A stretch of DNA of 63,094 bases from an uncultured Lachnospiraceae bacterium (GTDB lineage: Bacteria > Bacillota > Clostridia > Lachnospirales > Lachnospiraceae), in NCBI GenBank assembly GCA_934418125.1, contig CAKRWT010000011.1, positions 1-63,094 on the forward strand. Direction: 5' to 3'. A program made the translations under genes and the position numbers. Shown here piece after piece: positions 27,422 through 37,923 of the stretch (the stretch's first letter is position 1; every line of letters starts with the position of its first letter). A model generated the notes under the pieces. The model worked only from the letters and a program-made list of their open reading frames with translations, did not search any database and was not told the DNA's origin.

Positions 27422-28057
27422 TCAAAATTCAGATTCAAAAAAATCTTTCTCGCTGATAGCAAAATCCTTTTCATTACTGACTGAAAAAATATAATCTTCA
27501 AATTCTATGGTTTTAAAAAAGCATTGTTTTTCCGGCGATTTTCCCAGTGTAAATTCATTTGCTGTCCGGAGAATTTCAAAAGAATCAAGAGACAGACTCA
27601 TTCCCTGTCCTGTCATCTTCATATAACTTTCCTTTAACGTCCAAAGCGTAAAAAATGCTCTATCCTTATCCTCTACAGATTTTATATACTCACATTCCGT
27701 TCCATTAAAATAATGTTCCGCAATCTCCAATGGCGCACTGACAATTTTCTCAATATCGCATCCAACTTCACAGTCTGATAACACTCCCACGACATAATCT
27801 CCGGCATGGGATACATTAAAAAAAAGTTTGTCTGCAACCGGCTTCCCATTTTCCGAATACTTCAGGTCTCTTTCGGAAAGCCCGTTTTCATTCAGAATCT
27901 TTTTGATGATGATACCTGCGCCAAGACTTCTCTTCCGGTCATCGGGCATACGATACCGGATGACCTTTTCTCTCCGCTGTGTACCGACCAGTTCAAGAAG
28001 CCCTTTATTTTGCAAAGGGTCCTCCAACTGACTGATATTTATTCTGTATAATTTCAT
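27422..28057 (-). CDS. 4'-phosphopantetheinyl transferase, Sfp type
   Basis: Converts apo carrier domains to the holo form by attaching phosphopantetheine from CoA to serine. It is 211 residues. The magnesium-site motif is VGCDIEKI (Asp101, Glu103), and the second motif WTLKESYMKMTG carries Glu143 and Lys147. FNVSHAGDYVV upstream is also typical. It is the last gene of the NRPS operon, four bases after the RsbW-like gene. It is therefore expected to activate the three carrier domains of the adjacent synthetase (serines at about 549, 1555 and 2552). Confidence 0.93.
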   Translation of the reverse strand: MKLYRINISQLEDPLQNKGLLELVGTQRREKVIRYRMPDDRKRSLGAGIIIKKILNENGLSERDLKYSENGKPVADKLFFNVSHAGDYVVGVLSDCEVGCDIEKIVSAPLEIAEHYFNGTECEYIKSVEDKDRAFFTLWTLKESYMKMTGQGMSLSLDSFEILRTANEFTLGKSPEKQCFFKTIEFEDYIFSVSNEKDFAISEKDFFESEF

Positions 28058-28061
28058 CCCT

Positions 28062-28505
28062 TTACTTCTCTGAAAATTCCATACTGAGAATATTTTTCCC
28101 GTCCGTGTTACTATAGTGAATATCGGAACACAATTCTTTCACAAGGCTGATTCCCATTCCCCCTGCATCAAAATCCTCAAACTCTTTTTCGTTCTTGCTT
28201 TCCAGTGGATTAAACATTTTGCCATTATCTGAAAAGATAACATGAACTTCCGTTTCCCTGCTATCATAATAAAACTGTATCCAGTCTGCCCCGGAATAAT
28301 TTACGATATTGGCGAAAATCTCCTCACATGCAAGAAAAATTTTCTTCTTTTTCCCACTATCCAACGGGAGTTGAAAAATATATTCTCTTATTCTTTCAAG
28401 TTCTGACAATTCACAGGATAATTCCAGACATTCACTATGGTGTCCCGCAGCAAGCATTGTGCTTTCATTAAGCTGTTCTGTTTTGTCTCCTATACTACTT
28501 TTCAA
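28062..28505 (-). CDS. RsbW-like ATP-binding protein (HATPase_c_2)
   Basis: A 147-residue GHKL-fold protein of the anti-sigma-kinase type. N box EEIFANIVNYSGA and G boxes SDNGKMFNPLE and GGMGISLVKEL are present. There is no sensor or phospho-acceptor domain. It uses a TTG start at 28505 with GGTGA upstream. It follows a STAS-domain gene by 95 bases, the usual partner in a partner-switching module. The classic third partner, a sigma factor, is not nearby. Its G box is closely similar to the ATPase domain fused to the exporter in the same operon. Confidence 0.82.
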   Translation of the reverse strand: MKSSIGDKTEQLNESTMLAAGHHSECLELSCELSELERIREYIFQLPLDSGKKKKIFLACEEIFANIVNYSGADWIQFYYDSRETEVHVIFSDNGKMFNPLESKNEKEFEDFDAGGMGISLVKELCSDIHYSNTDGKNILSMEFSEK

Positions 28506-28600
28506 GGAATCACCGCCCTTCTTACATACCTTCCTGCTTGGAATTACAGATAGGCGTCTGCTAAATACCGAAAATCATACTTCTATTTCCTAAAGATTTT

Positions 28601-28900
28601 CTATTTTTCGATACAGATTTTCTGGTCAAACCCGGTAAGCTTGAAAACATCAAATACTTCATCCGAAACATTTATGATTTTAAAGCCATCCTTACCTGCC
28701 ATTTTCTTGTAGGCAGCAATTACCTGACGTAATCCTGCAGAAGAAATATACTCAAGCTTGGCAAAGTCGAATACAAGACCGGTAACACTCTCGTCAAGCC
28801 CAGACAGCTCCTCCTCTAACTGAGGCGCTGTCTGGGTATCAAGCCATCCGGTAAATTCCATCGTTACTTTGTTTCCTTCTGTTTTCTTTATAATCTCCAT
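28601..28900 (-). CDS. STAS-domain anti-sigma-factor antagonist
   Basis: A 99-residue single STAS domain starting MEIIKKTEGNKVTMEFTGWL. The phosphorylatable serine motif is FAKLEYISSAGLRQVI (Ser53/Ser54), as in SpoIIAA/RsbV. AAGGAGG precedes the ATG, 20 bases after the synthetase stop. In partner switching the dephosphorylated form binds the RsbW-like kinase and frees its target. Here the kinase is encoded next, so the pair is complete except for the target and the phosphatase. Confidence 0.9.
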   Translation of the reverse strand: MEIIKKTEGNKVTMEFTGWLDTQTAPQLEEELSGLDESVTGLVFDFAKLEYISSAGLRQVIAAYKKMAGKDGFKIINVSDEVFDVFKLTGFDQKICIEK

Positions 28901-28920
28901 TACTCATTCCTCCTTATTCA

Positions 28921-31900
28921 TCAGTCAAAAAATGCAAGTCTGTCGAGTGCCCCTATTGCACTTTCCAGATATCTGTCATCCGTAACCGGCCATTTATAAT
29001 CCAGCCGATAAAGAACCTGCGCCGTAAACCGGTTACTGTATTCCAGCGTGTAAATCTCATTTTCATTATGGGAAGTATACGCAATCAGCCCGGAAACCGC
29101 ATCGGAATCCCCACCATTCTTTGCAAATTCCTTTACCGCTTCCTCGAAATCTTCATCTCTTACAATGTCAATTTTAAATCCATACTTACGCATTGCATAA
29201 ATCAGGTCTGCCATAAAGATATGGTGACTGTTGCAGGCATGGAATACGGTAAATCTTCTGTCCGTCTGTACCAGTTTTAAGACAGCAAGTGCGGTAGAAT
29301 CGATTGGGGAAAATTCCGTAACTTCATGCATACCGCCAATCGGGAACTTACCAACCGCCTTATAACCTCTCAGGCTACGCAGGAATCCATTGGTAATAAA
29401 GTTAATCTGGAACTCACCATCGGAATCTCTGCTCATCAGGTTTCCTACACGGATGATTTTTCCATCCAGCCCACCTGAAATAGCTTCCAGTACAGCCCTT
29501 TCTGCAAGGAACTTGGTACGGATATATTCATTGGTAATACTCTGTCCAATATACAAATCATTTTCACAGAAGACTCTGGACATTGGTGGAACTCCATTGG
29601 AGCCTTCCCCGGCAACCGAAACGGTAGAAATCTGAATCAGTCTGCGTCCGTTGTTTTTACAGAAATCAATCAGGTTTTCAACGCCCTTTACATTGATTTT
29701 CTCCAGGACATCTCCTGCTGCAAAGTGTTTTACGCAGGCTGCGCAGTTAATAATCGTATGGAATTTATAATCTGCAAATTTTTCCACCTGCTCTTTTGAT
29801 GTAATATCGCCATCTACACAGACGATACGCTCCCGGAACAGTTCCTTGCATGGATTATCAAAATAATACATCAACATATGCATCATTCGTTTTTCCATGG
29901 ATTCATAGGAACCCTTACGCACCAGACAATAAACCTTACCATCATAATGGTCAAGGTATGCTTTCAGAATATGAATTCCCAGGAAACCGGTAGCACCTGT
30001 AATCATAATATCGCCCAGGTTTTCCTTTGTTATTCTGTCCACGTTTTCTTCAATATTGCCACTGATAACGCTCTGGATACCATTGTAATTGTAATTGGAG
30101 AACTCATTATTACTCTGTGCGTTTTCCACTGCTGCACTGTTATCTACCACTGCGGCAAGCTCGCGGACGGTAGGATATTTGAACACATCCGCATAGACAA
30201 TGGAAATATTCTTGGAAAGACACATAACAGCCACTTTTGATGCGGTAAGGGAAGAGCCTCCCAGTTCAAAGAAGTTATCCTCGATTCCTACCTTTTCAAT
30301 TCCCAGTGCTTTCTCAAATATCTCACAAAGTATTGTCTGCACAGCCGTAACCGGCTCTACATACCCCGTATTCTTTACGGATACTTCCGGTAATGGAAGT
30401 GCCTTTTTATCAATCTTGCCTCCTGGTGTTACCGGCATTTCCTCAATATGGACGAAGAAAGAGGGCATCATATAATCAGGAATCAGTGGCTCTAAGAATG
30501 TTTTAAGCTGTTCTTCCGGAATACTTTCTCCTGTGTAATAGGCAGTGATATACTTATTTCCACCCTTTTCCACTACGGTAACAGCGGCATTTTTTACTGA
30601 CTCATGCTTCAGGACAGCTCCCTCGATTTCTCCCAGCTCCACACGATATCCCCTGATTTTTACCTGGGAATCAATTCTGCCAATGTACTCTATATTTCCG
30701 TCACCTTTCATTCGAACCATATCGCCGGTTCTGTAAAGGCGCTTATCTTCTTCACAGACAGAATACGGATTTTCCACAAATACCGATGCTGTCTTTTCCG
30801 GAAGGTTATGGTATCCCCTTGCAATCTGACGACCGGCATGGCAAAGTTCACCGGATGCCCCAACCGGAAGTCTGTTTAAATCTTTATCCACAATATAACT
30901 GCGGACATTCCGCTGGGATTTTCCAATCGGTATGTTGTCATACTGTTTGTCAACCCAGAACTCTGTGGAAGAAACCGTATCCTCCGTTGGACCATAACCA
31001 TTAATCAACTGATAGGTCCGGTTCCTGTAATGCTTAAATTTCTCACCGCCCAGTGTCACAAATTTAAGATGCGGAGCCTCTTCCAGCAGTTCCGTTACCA
31101 GTTCACCCATCTGGGTCGGGAACGTAGCTGTCGTGATGTTTTCATCTTTTATGAATTTTCCAACAGCAATGGCATCTTTTCGTATGCTTTCCGGCAGGAT
31201 ATACAATACCGCACCTGCTGTCAGTGGAGCAAACAAATCAATTACCGATGCATCAAAGCAGAAGCTTGCAAACTCTGCAACCACATCATCCGGTGTGGTC
31301 TTTCTCGTTAATCTGATATATTCAATCAGATTCATCAGGTTTCTATGCTCAATCATAACGCCTTTTGGTTTTCCGGTGGAACCTGACGTATAAATCATAT
31401 AAGCAAGATTCTCCGGCTCCGGAGGTGTCAGTGTAACAGAAAGTTCAAAGCTTTTTGCCTGCGCAGCCACATCATCCAGGCTGATGATATTCTGGTCATA
31501 GAAGTCAACCAGGTCACGATACTGGTTGATGACAAGCAGATTTTCTGCCCCGGAATCTTTCAGCATATACTCAATTCTGCTCTGTGGATACTCCGGGTCG
31601 AGAGGGACATACGCTCCACCTGCTTTCATAACACCCACATAGGCTATGGCATATTCCTTTGTCCTTCCACATAAAATGCCGGCTGCCTTTTCCCTGCCGA
31701 ATCCGTTTTCAGTAAGCTTCTGTGCAATGTAATCAGACATTTTGTCCAGTTCTTTGTAAGTAATCTCACCGATTCCATCTCTTACCGCCGGTCTGTCCGG
31801 ATATTTTGCAACGGCTTCCTTAAACAAATCTACAAAGGTTTTCCCTGCATGTTCCGGAATATCCTCCATCTTTGTCTCTTCCTCAAACATAAGCCGGATA

Positions 31901-34900
31901 TCTTCCGGATTGTATTCCCTGAGGATTCCGTCTGCAGCCTTTTCCAGATTATCTGCAAGATATTTGATGGTTTCTTCGTAATACATATCCCCACGATATT
32001 CGATTTCAAAGACAAACTTATTTCGCACAATGGAAATACTGATGGAAACCGGTGCCTTCGCCATATTCAAGCTAATCGGTTCTTCCTGCGCATATTCGCC
32101 GCCAATGTTATCAAATTCGAAATTGTCCCCCTGATAAATCACCATGGCATCCGCTTTGATATTAAATTCATGGCTAATCTGTGCAAACGGATAAATATCG
32201 TTGTTCATGGAATTAATCAGTTGCTGCTGCAATTTAAGCAGACCATCCTCTGTACTTCCTGAGAAATCACAATAAACAGGCAGCGTCTTTACAAGCATGC
32301 CAATCGTTTCGGAAAGTCTGGAGTCATTTCTTCCATGATAAATGGTGGTAAATACAGCATCTTTTCTGAAATTATATTTGCCCAGTGTCAGACCGAATAC
32401 AGAAATGAAAAATACATTTTCTGTAATTCCATGCTTCTTACAGAAGTCTTTTACCTGCTGTACCGAAATCTCCGTAACCTCTCTTTGATACATCTCTGCC
32501 GTTGGAACCGGTCCGTTTTTATCTGGATAAAAGCTGATGCTTCCACCCTTATTTTCAAATACCGACTGATAATACTTCTCCGCATTTTTATAAATATCGC
32601 TCTTTAATGCATCCCGGTTATCCAGTGCCAAATCATAAGAAGTATACTCTTCTTTTCCGAGTATTTCGCCACTGTAAGCCCTGTTAATATCATTCAGGAT
32701 AATACCAAGGGAAGTGCCATCTGCAATAATATGATGAATATCCAAAAACAGGTAATTTCCGTCACAGGTTCTGTAAATTTCGAACCGGAAAAGCTGCTCA
32801 TTAAACAGCATATACGGACGAACCAGAGTTTCTCTGTTCATTTCATTGATAATCTGGGTTTTATAGCTTAAATAATCATTCCGTTTCTGAAGGACATCCC
32901 CATTTTCGTTCATAAACAGACGCATTTTCAGATAAGGATGTGCCTCCACGGTACTGTCAATGGCCTCTGCCAGTCTGTCCAAATCTACCTTTTTATCCAA
33001 TTTCAAAAGATATGGAATATTGTAAATCGTGGAACCCATATTGGCAGTACATTCAATAAAGATTCCCTCCTGTGTATTGGTAAGCGGATAATTTTCCTGT
33101 ACTTCCCTCTTCGTTTCCTTTCCTGCCGTCCTGACAAAGCCCTCTAACATCGCAATGGTAGGATGATTCTTGATATCAGATGTTTTTATGACAATATCAA
33201 ATGCTTTGGAAATAAGCATATTCAATTTGATGGCACTGATAGAGGTCAGTCCTGCCTCATAAATATCTGTGGTAGTTCCGAATTCTGTATAGCCAAGTAC
33301 TTCTGCAATACAGTCAAATAATTTTTGCTGAATCTCCGTTTCCGGTTTAACAATTTCCTCTACTTTTCTCTCCGGCATCGGGAGTGCCTTTTTATTTACC
33401 TTCTGGTTCTGATTCAGTGGAATTTTATCAATCTGCATGGTAACTGCCGGAACCATATAAGCAGGCTTTGTTTCCTTAATAAAATCATTTAAGCCATTGA
33501 TATCCACTTTGCTGTCGGATACCACATACGCTGCAATGTATTTTCCACCGCCTGCCTCATCAAAGGCGACTACCGTTGCATCTTTGATACCCGGATATCT
33601 TCTTATGACTTCTTCCACTTCGGAAAGTTCAATTCGGAAGCCTCTAATCTTAACCTGGGAATCCCTTCGTCCAATAATCTGAATATTTCCATCCGGAAGA
33701 TATCTGGCAATATCACCTGAATGATACAGTATCTCATATCCTTCCGTATCATCATAAATGTTCTTCGTATACACCTCCGCCGTCTTCTCAGGCTTGTTCA
33801 AATATCCCCTGGATACCTGATAGCCAGAAATCATCAGCTCCCCACAGGCACCAGCCGGCAGCATACGCCCAGCCTTATCCGTAATATAAAGCTTAACATT
33901 ATCAAGTGCCTTTCCAATCGGAATATTCGGATAATATTTATCCACTTCAAATGCTGTTACAAGAATGGTCGTTTCTGTTGGTCCATAAACATTGATAAAT
34001 TTGTAACCCTTCGGCGGTTCGCAGGGAACAAGCTTCTCTCCACCTACGGAAAGATACTTCAGACTCTCACAATCCATTTCCTGTGCAAACTGTCTGCCCA
34101 CCTGGGTTGTCATAAAGGAGTGGGTAATACCATTTTCTTCAAAGTATTTCTGAATTCCAATAAAATCAAGCCTGATTTCTTCCGGGATAATATGTAGTTC
34201 TGCCCCATTGGCAAGTGCACCATAAATATCCATCATGGAAGCATCAAAACCAAAAGACGCATAAGATGCTATTTTACAGGTAGAATCAATACTGTAATAT
34301 TTTCTGTACCAGCGGCAGAATGCCGTGATATTTCCATATTCCAGCATACACCCTTTCGGCACACCTGTGGAACCTGAGGTGTACAGCAAAATAAACAAGT
34401 CATGTAACTGCGGCTTTTTCAACGCAATGTCTTTGCTTTCAAGCTGCATAATTTCATCGGTAAATAAAACAGTTCCCTGATATCCTTCCACCAGATGTAA
34501 AAGTTCCCTGTCAGCAATCAAGAGTTTGGCCGCGGAATCCTCCAGCATATACATCAACCGGTCTTTCGGATAAGACGGGTCAAGGGGCTGATAGGCTGCA
34601 CCGGCCTTAATAACGCCCATCGGTGCAATGGCCATATACTCACAACGCGGAATCAGAATGGACACTACATCTTCCGTGCCAATTCCAAGAGATGTTATGT
34701 ATTTTCCAAGCCTGTCACTGATTTCATCGAGCTCTTGATAAGTATATTTCTTATCTTTAAATACGACAGCCGTATGCGTCGGTATGTTCTGTACCATTTC
34801 CGTAAACATATCGGAAACTGTTTTACTTCTGTCATATTCACAGACCGTATCATTGAACTGTGCAATCTGATTTACTGCATTTTCCGAAATAATGGAAACT

Positions 34901-37900
34901 TCCGAAACATAACGATTCTTCAACAGGGAGTCCATTGCTGCCTCATAAGCTTCCAGAATTCCATCCACAAAAGCATCACTGTACCTATCACCGCGGAATT
35001 CTGCAGTAAGTACATATTCGTTATTGTACTCCCTTACCTGGATAAGCAGCGGCATTTTAGCCATATCCAGGGACAGGTCATGCCCTCTCGCAACTGTATC
35101 CCCAATCGGATAATCATCACTAAGCTCTGCCTGATAAGCAAAGGTAAGGTCTGAATTAAATCCATATTTTGCACAGATATCAGAAAATGGGAAAATATCA
35201 TTTGCCATAGAAGACAGCAGCTGTTCAGAAAGCTCTGTCATATATGCCTGAATTGTAGTTTTCGTATCAAAACTGCAATAAACAGGAAGTGTCTTTACCA
35301 GCATGCAGACTGTATTTTCCAGTCGGGAATCATTTCTGCCATTATAGATGGTCGCAAAAAGGCTGTCTTCTGCATTCGAATATTTCGACATCAGGATACC
35401 AAACACACCGGTAAATAAAATATTGGGTGTCACGCCTAGCTTTTCGCAACAGGACAGAATCTTATCTTCTGCAATATTAAGTTTTCTTTCCAGATATCCC
35501 TTTTCCGGAATTTTGCCAGATACATCCGGAAGTGGAAGGGATTCTGTCTCCACGTCCCCGAAAATACTGTCATAATACTTCTCTGCTTTTTTATATTTTC
35601 CTTCCTGCATCTGCTGCTCTTCATCCAGTGCAGCATCAAATCCGGTATAGGTTTCTTTTTCCAGCTTCTCACCTAGATAAGCCCGGTTGATATCCTCGAA
35701 AATAATATCATAGGAATTACCATCTGCAATGATATGATGGAAATCTGTGAAAAGATATTTCCGGTCTTCCGTAACATAAATTTCCGCACGGAATAAACGT
35801 CCTTTCTCAAGCTGGAATGGACGTACCAGTGCCTTTTTCAAATCTTCAAACTGTTCCTCAGTTGTCTTGGTCACTTCCGGTACAAAGCTTCCCTCGCCAG
35901 AACGCTGTACCATCTCGCCCTTATCATTCAGGAACACCTCTGTAAGCAGATAAGAATGTGCATTTACCATCTGTGTAATTGCATCAGATAACTTCTGCAC
36001 ATCCACTTCCTTATCCAGTTCAAAAAGAAACGGAATATTATACACGGTACTCTCAGGGTTTTTACTACATTCTGCAAAAATTCCCTTTTGGGAACCGGTA
36101 AGCGGATAAACATCCCGCTTCTCATAGGTTCTGATTTTGGGTGCAAGCATTACATACTTTTCCAGTTTTTCCACGGTGTTATTTTCATGAATGTCACTGG
36201 TCTTTACCGTAACACCAAATTCGTCCGAAATCAGGATACACAGCTTCATGGCACTGATGGAAGACAAACCAGCCTTGTAAAAGCTTGTATCAATTCCAAA
36301 GAAGTCGTTTTCCACAACCTTTGCAACAATTTCAAAAATCTTTTTCTGCATCAGAGTTTCCGGCTCTTTTAGATTTTGAGGCTGTGAAACAGGTTTTGGC
36401 AACGCGCTCTTATCGATTTTGCCATTTGCTGTTACCGGCATTTTATCTAACTGAATGAAGACATCCGGAACCATATAATGTGCCAGTGATTCTGCTGCAT
36501 AGGCAGAAAGTTCCCCGGAATCAATCTTATGGTCTGCCATAAAATAACAGCAAAGATATTTATTATCAACCGGTACGGTAATACTGGTAATGATTCCTTC
36601 AAAACTGTTGATTACCTCTTCAATCTCTCCCAGCTCAATTCTTAATCCCCGCAGTTTAATCTGGTTATCGATTCTTCCGAAGAATTCAATCTCGCCGTCC
36701 GGATTAATTCTTGCCAGGTCACCGGTTTTATACGCTCTTTCGCCATTCAAATCAATGAAAACTGCCGCTGTTTTTTCAGGCAGGTTGATATAGCCACGTC
36801 CGACTCCAAGACCGGCAACCACAAGTTCCCCTGTCTCGCCATCTGGAAGGACTTTATTGTCCTTATCAATCACATACACCTTCACATTCCCATTGGGCGC
36901 ACCGATGGTAATATTCTTGCTGTCCGTAATCACTTTCATCGTACAGCTTATGGTTGTTTCTGTCGGTCCATAGCCATTCATAATATAAGCATCCGGATTG
37001 ACAGAACGAATTTTATCATAAAGTGCCGGTGGGAAAGCTTCTGCCCCCACATCAAAAACCTTAATCCGGGAAACCGCTTCCTGAAGCTGTGGCAAATCAA
37101 TCATATTCGACAGATAGGTCGGTGTTGTCGTCATGATATCAACGTTATTTTCTACCATCAAATTACCCAGCATGACCGGATTCTGAATCTCTTCATCACT
37201 TGCAATTACCGCAGTAAGTCCGTTAGTCAGGGGCAGGAACTCTTCCAGCACGGATACATCGAATGTCATAGCCGCCATGGAAAGGGAAACACTACCTCTG
37301 CTTACATATCCATACGTTTCCCCATTTTTCGGATTGGGATTCACAAAATTGGCAAGGTTTATGTGCTCAATCATAACCCCTTTGGGCTTTCCGGTGGAGC
37401 CGGAGGTATAGATACAGTAACAAAGGTCATGTTCCTTAATTTCCACCACCGGATTTTCTGTGTTTTCATGGGTTAGCAGTTCCTCTAACAACAGGATGGT
37501 ACACGGAAGCTTTGCAAACAGTTCCTTACGCTCTTTGGCAATTTCCTTGGTTGTTATGACAAAAGGTACACCGGCATCTTCAAAAATAAACTGTATTCTG
37601 TCATCAGGATAATCCGGTGCTGCCACGGCAAAGGCACCTCCTGCTTTTAAAATACCCTGTCGCACTGCATAAAAATCACAGCAACGTTCCAGCACGATGC
37701 CCACAATGATTTCACGTCCTACGCCTTTTTCCAGCAGGGCATTTGCAATTCGGTTTGCCCTCTCGTTCAGTTTGGAATACGTGAAGCTTTCCTTACTGGT
37801 TGCCACTGCACACTTGTCCGGATGAAGCCGAACCTGCTCTTCAAACAGTTTTGTCACTGATTGAAATGCAAAAGCAAAATTGTTTTTCTCGTTAATAGCA

Positions 37901-37905
37901 GACAT
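28921..37905 (-). CDS. Trimodular nonribosomal peptide synthetase with terminal reductase
   Basis: A 2994-residue enzyme with order A1-T1-C1-A2-T2-C2-A3-T3-R. A1 (about 17-505): YTSGSTGKPKG at 166, YGPTETT at 312, NGKIDK lysine 496. T1 serine about 549 (AGLSSIS). C1 (about 600-1010): HHIIADG at 723. A2 (about 1030-1510): YTSGSTGVPKG at 1175. T2 serine 1555. C2 (about 1607-2010): HHIIADG at 1724. A3 (about 2025-2510). T3 serine 2552 (LGGSSLTA). R (about 2630-2994): GATGFLG at 2637, and Tyr2794/Lys2798 in YIRTK. There is no starter C, epimerase or thioesterase. Predicted product: a tripeptide released by NADPH reduction as an aldehyde (or alcohol). Pocket residues read by eye all begin with Asp and are mostly hydrophobic, but I cannot assign substrates. 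T1 and T2 have GL(S/T)S instead of the usual GGxS. Confidence 0.96.
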   Translation of the reverse strand: MSAINEKNNFAFAFQSVTKLFEEQVRLHPDKCAVATSKESFTYSKLNERANRIANALLEKGVGREIIVGIVLERCCDFYAVRQGILKAGGAFAVAAPDYPDDRIQFIFEDAGVPFVITTKEIAKERKELFAKLPCTILLLEELLTHENTENPVVEIKEHDLCYCIYTSGSTGKPKGVMIEHINLANFVNPNPKNGETYGYVSRGSVSLSMAAMTFDVSVLEEFLPLTNGLTAVIASDEEIQNPVMLGNLMVENNVDIMTTTPTYLSNMIDLPQLQEAVSRIKVFDVGAEAFPPALYDKIRSVNPDAYIMNGYGPTETTISCTMKVITDSKNITIGAPNGNVKVYVIDKDNKVLPDGETGELVVAGLGVGRGYINLPEKTAAVFIDLNGERAYKTGDLARINPDGEIEFFGRIDNQIKLRGLRIELGEIEEVINSFEGIITSITVPVDNKYLCCYFMADHKIDSGELSAYAAESLAHYMVPDVFIQLDKMPVTANGKIDKSALPKPVSQPQNLKEPETLMQKKIFEIVAKVVENDFFGIDTSFYKAGLSSISAMKLCILISDEFGVTVKTSDIHENNTVEKLEKYVMLAPKIRTYEKRDVYPLTGSQKGIFAECSKNPESTVYNIPFLFELDKEVDVQKLSDAITQMVNAHSYLLTEVFLNDKGEMVQRSGEGSFVPEVTKTTEEQFEDLKKALVRPFQLEKGRLFRAEIYVTEDRKYLFTDFHHIIADGNSYDIIFEDINRAYLGEKLEKETYTGFDAALDEEQQMQEGKYKKAEKYYDSIFGDVETESLPLPDVSGKIPEKGYLERKLNIAEDKILSCCEKLGVTPNILFTGVFGILMSKYSNAEDSLFATIYNGRNDSRLENTVCMLVKTLPVYCSFDTKTTIQAYMTELSEQLLSSMANDIFPFSDICAKYGFNSDLTFAYQAELSDDYPIGDTVARGHDLSLDMAKMPLLIQVREYNNEYVLTAEFRGDRYSDAFVDGILEAYEAAMDSLLKNRYVSEVSIISENAVNQIAQFNDTVCEYDRSKTVSDMFTEMVQNIPTHTAVVFKDKKYTYQELDEISDRLGKYITSLGIGTEDVVSILIPRCEYMAIAPMGVIKAGAAYQPLDPSYPKDRLMYMLEDSAAKLLIADRELLHLVEGYQGTVLFTDEIMQLESKDIALKKPQLHDLFILLYTSGSTGVPKGCMLEYGNITAFCRWYRKYYSIDSTCKIASYASFGFDASMMDIYGALANGAELHIIPEEIRLDFIGIQKYFEENGITHSFMTTQVGRQFAQEMDCESLKYLSVGGEKLVPCEPPKGYKFINVYGPTETTILVTAFEVDKYYPNIPIGKALDNVKLYITDKAGRMLPAGACGELMISGYQVSRGYLNKPEKTAEVYTKNIYDDTEGYEILYHSGDIARYLPDGNIQIIGRRDSQVKIRGFRIELSEVEEVIRRYPGIKDATVVAFDEAGGGKYIAAYVVSDSKVDINGLNDFIKETKPAYMVPAVTMQIDKIPLNQNQKVNKKALPMPERKVEEIVKPETEIQQKLFDCIAEVLGYTEFGTTTDIYEAGLTSISAIKLNMLISKAFDIVIKTSDIKNHPTIAMLEGFVRTAGKETKREVQENYPLTNTQEGIFIECTANMGSTIYNIPYLLKLDKKVDLDRLAEAIDSTVEAHPYLKMRLFMNENGDVLQKRNDYLSYKTQIINEMNRETLVRPYMLFNEQLFRFEIYRTCDGNYLFLDIHHIIADGTSLGIILNDINRAYSGEILGKEEYTSYDLALDNRDALKSDIYKNAEKYYQSVFENKGGSISFYPDKNGPVPTAEMYQREVTEISVQQVKDFCKKHGITENVFFISVFGLTLGKYNFRKDAVFTTIYHGRNDSRLSETIGMLVKTLPVYCDFSGSTEDGLLKLQQQLINSMNNDIYPFAQISHEFNIKADAMVIYQGDNFEFDNIGGEYAQEEPISLNMAKAPVSISISIVRNKFVFEIEYRGDMYYEETIKYLADNLEKAADGILREYNPEDIRLMFEEETKMEDIPEHAGKTFVDLFKEAVAKYPDRPAVRDGIGEITYKELDKMSDYIAQKLTENGFGREKAAGILCGRTKEYAIAYVGVMKAGGAYVPLDPEYPQSRIEYMLKDSGAENLLVINQYRDLVDFYDQNIISLDDVAAQAKSFELSVTLTPPEPENLAYMIYTSGSTGKPKGVMIEHRNLMNLIEYIRLTRKTTPDDVVAEFASFCFDASVIDLFAPLTAGAVLYILPESIRKDAIAVGKFIKDENITTATFPTQMGELVTELLEEAPHLKFVTLGGEKFKHYRNRTYQLINGYGPTEDTVSSTEFWVDKQYDNIPIGKSQRNVRSYIVDKDLNRLPVGASGELCHAGRQIARGYHNLPEKTASVFVENPYSVCEEDKRLYRTGDMVRMKGDGNIEYIGRIDSQVKIRGYRVELGEIEGAVLKHESVKNAAVTVVEKGGNKYITAYYTGESIPEEQLKTFLEPLIPDYMMPSFFVHIEEMPVTPGGKIDKKALPLPEVSVKNTGYVEPVTAVQTILCEIFEKALGIEKVGIEDNFFELGGSSLTASKVAVMCLSKNISIVYADVFKYPTVRELAAVVDNSAAVENAQSNNEFSNYNYNGIQSVISGNIEENVDRITKENLGDIMITGATGFLGIHILKAYLDHYDGKVYCLVRKGSYESMEKRMMHMLMYYFDNPCKELFRERIVCVDGDITSKEQVEKFADYKFHTIINCAACVKHFAAGDVLEKINVKGVENLIDFCKNNGRRLIQISTVSVAGEGSNGVPPMSRVFCENDLYIGQSITNEYIRTKFLAERAVLEAISGGLDGKIIRVGNLMSRDSDGEFQINFITNGFLRSLRGYKAVGKFPIGGMHEVTEFSPIDSTALAVLKLVQTDRRFTVFHACNSHHIFMADLIYAMRKYGFKIDIVRDEDFEEAVKEFAKNGGDSDAVSGLIAYTSHNENEIYTLEYSNRFTAQVLYRLDYKWPVTDDRYLESAIGALDRLAFFD

Positions 37906-37923
37906 TCTTTTTCCCCTTCCTGT

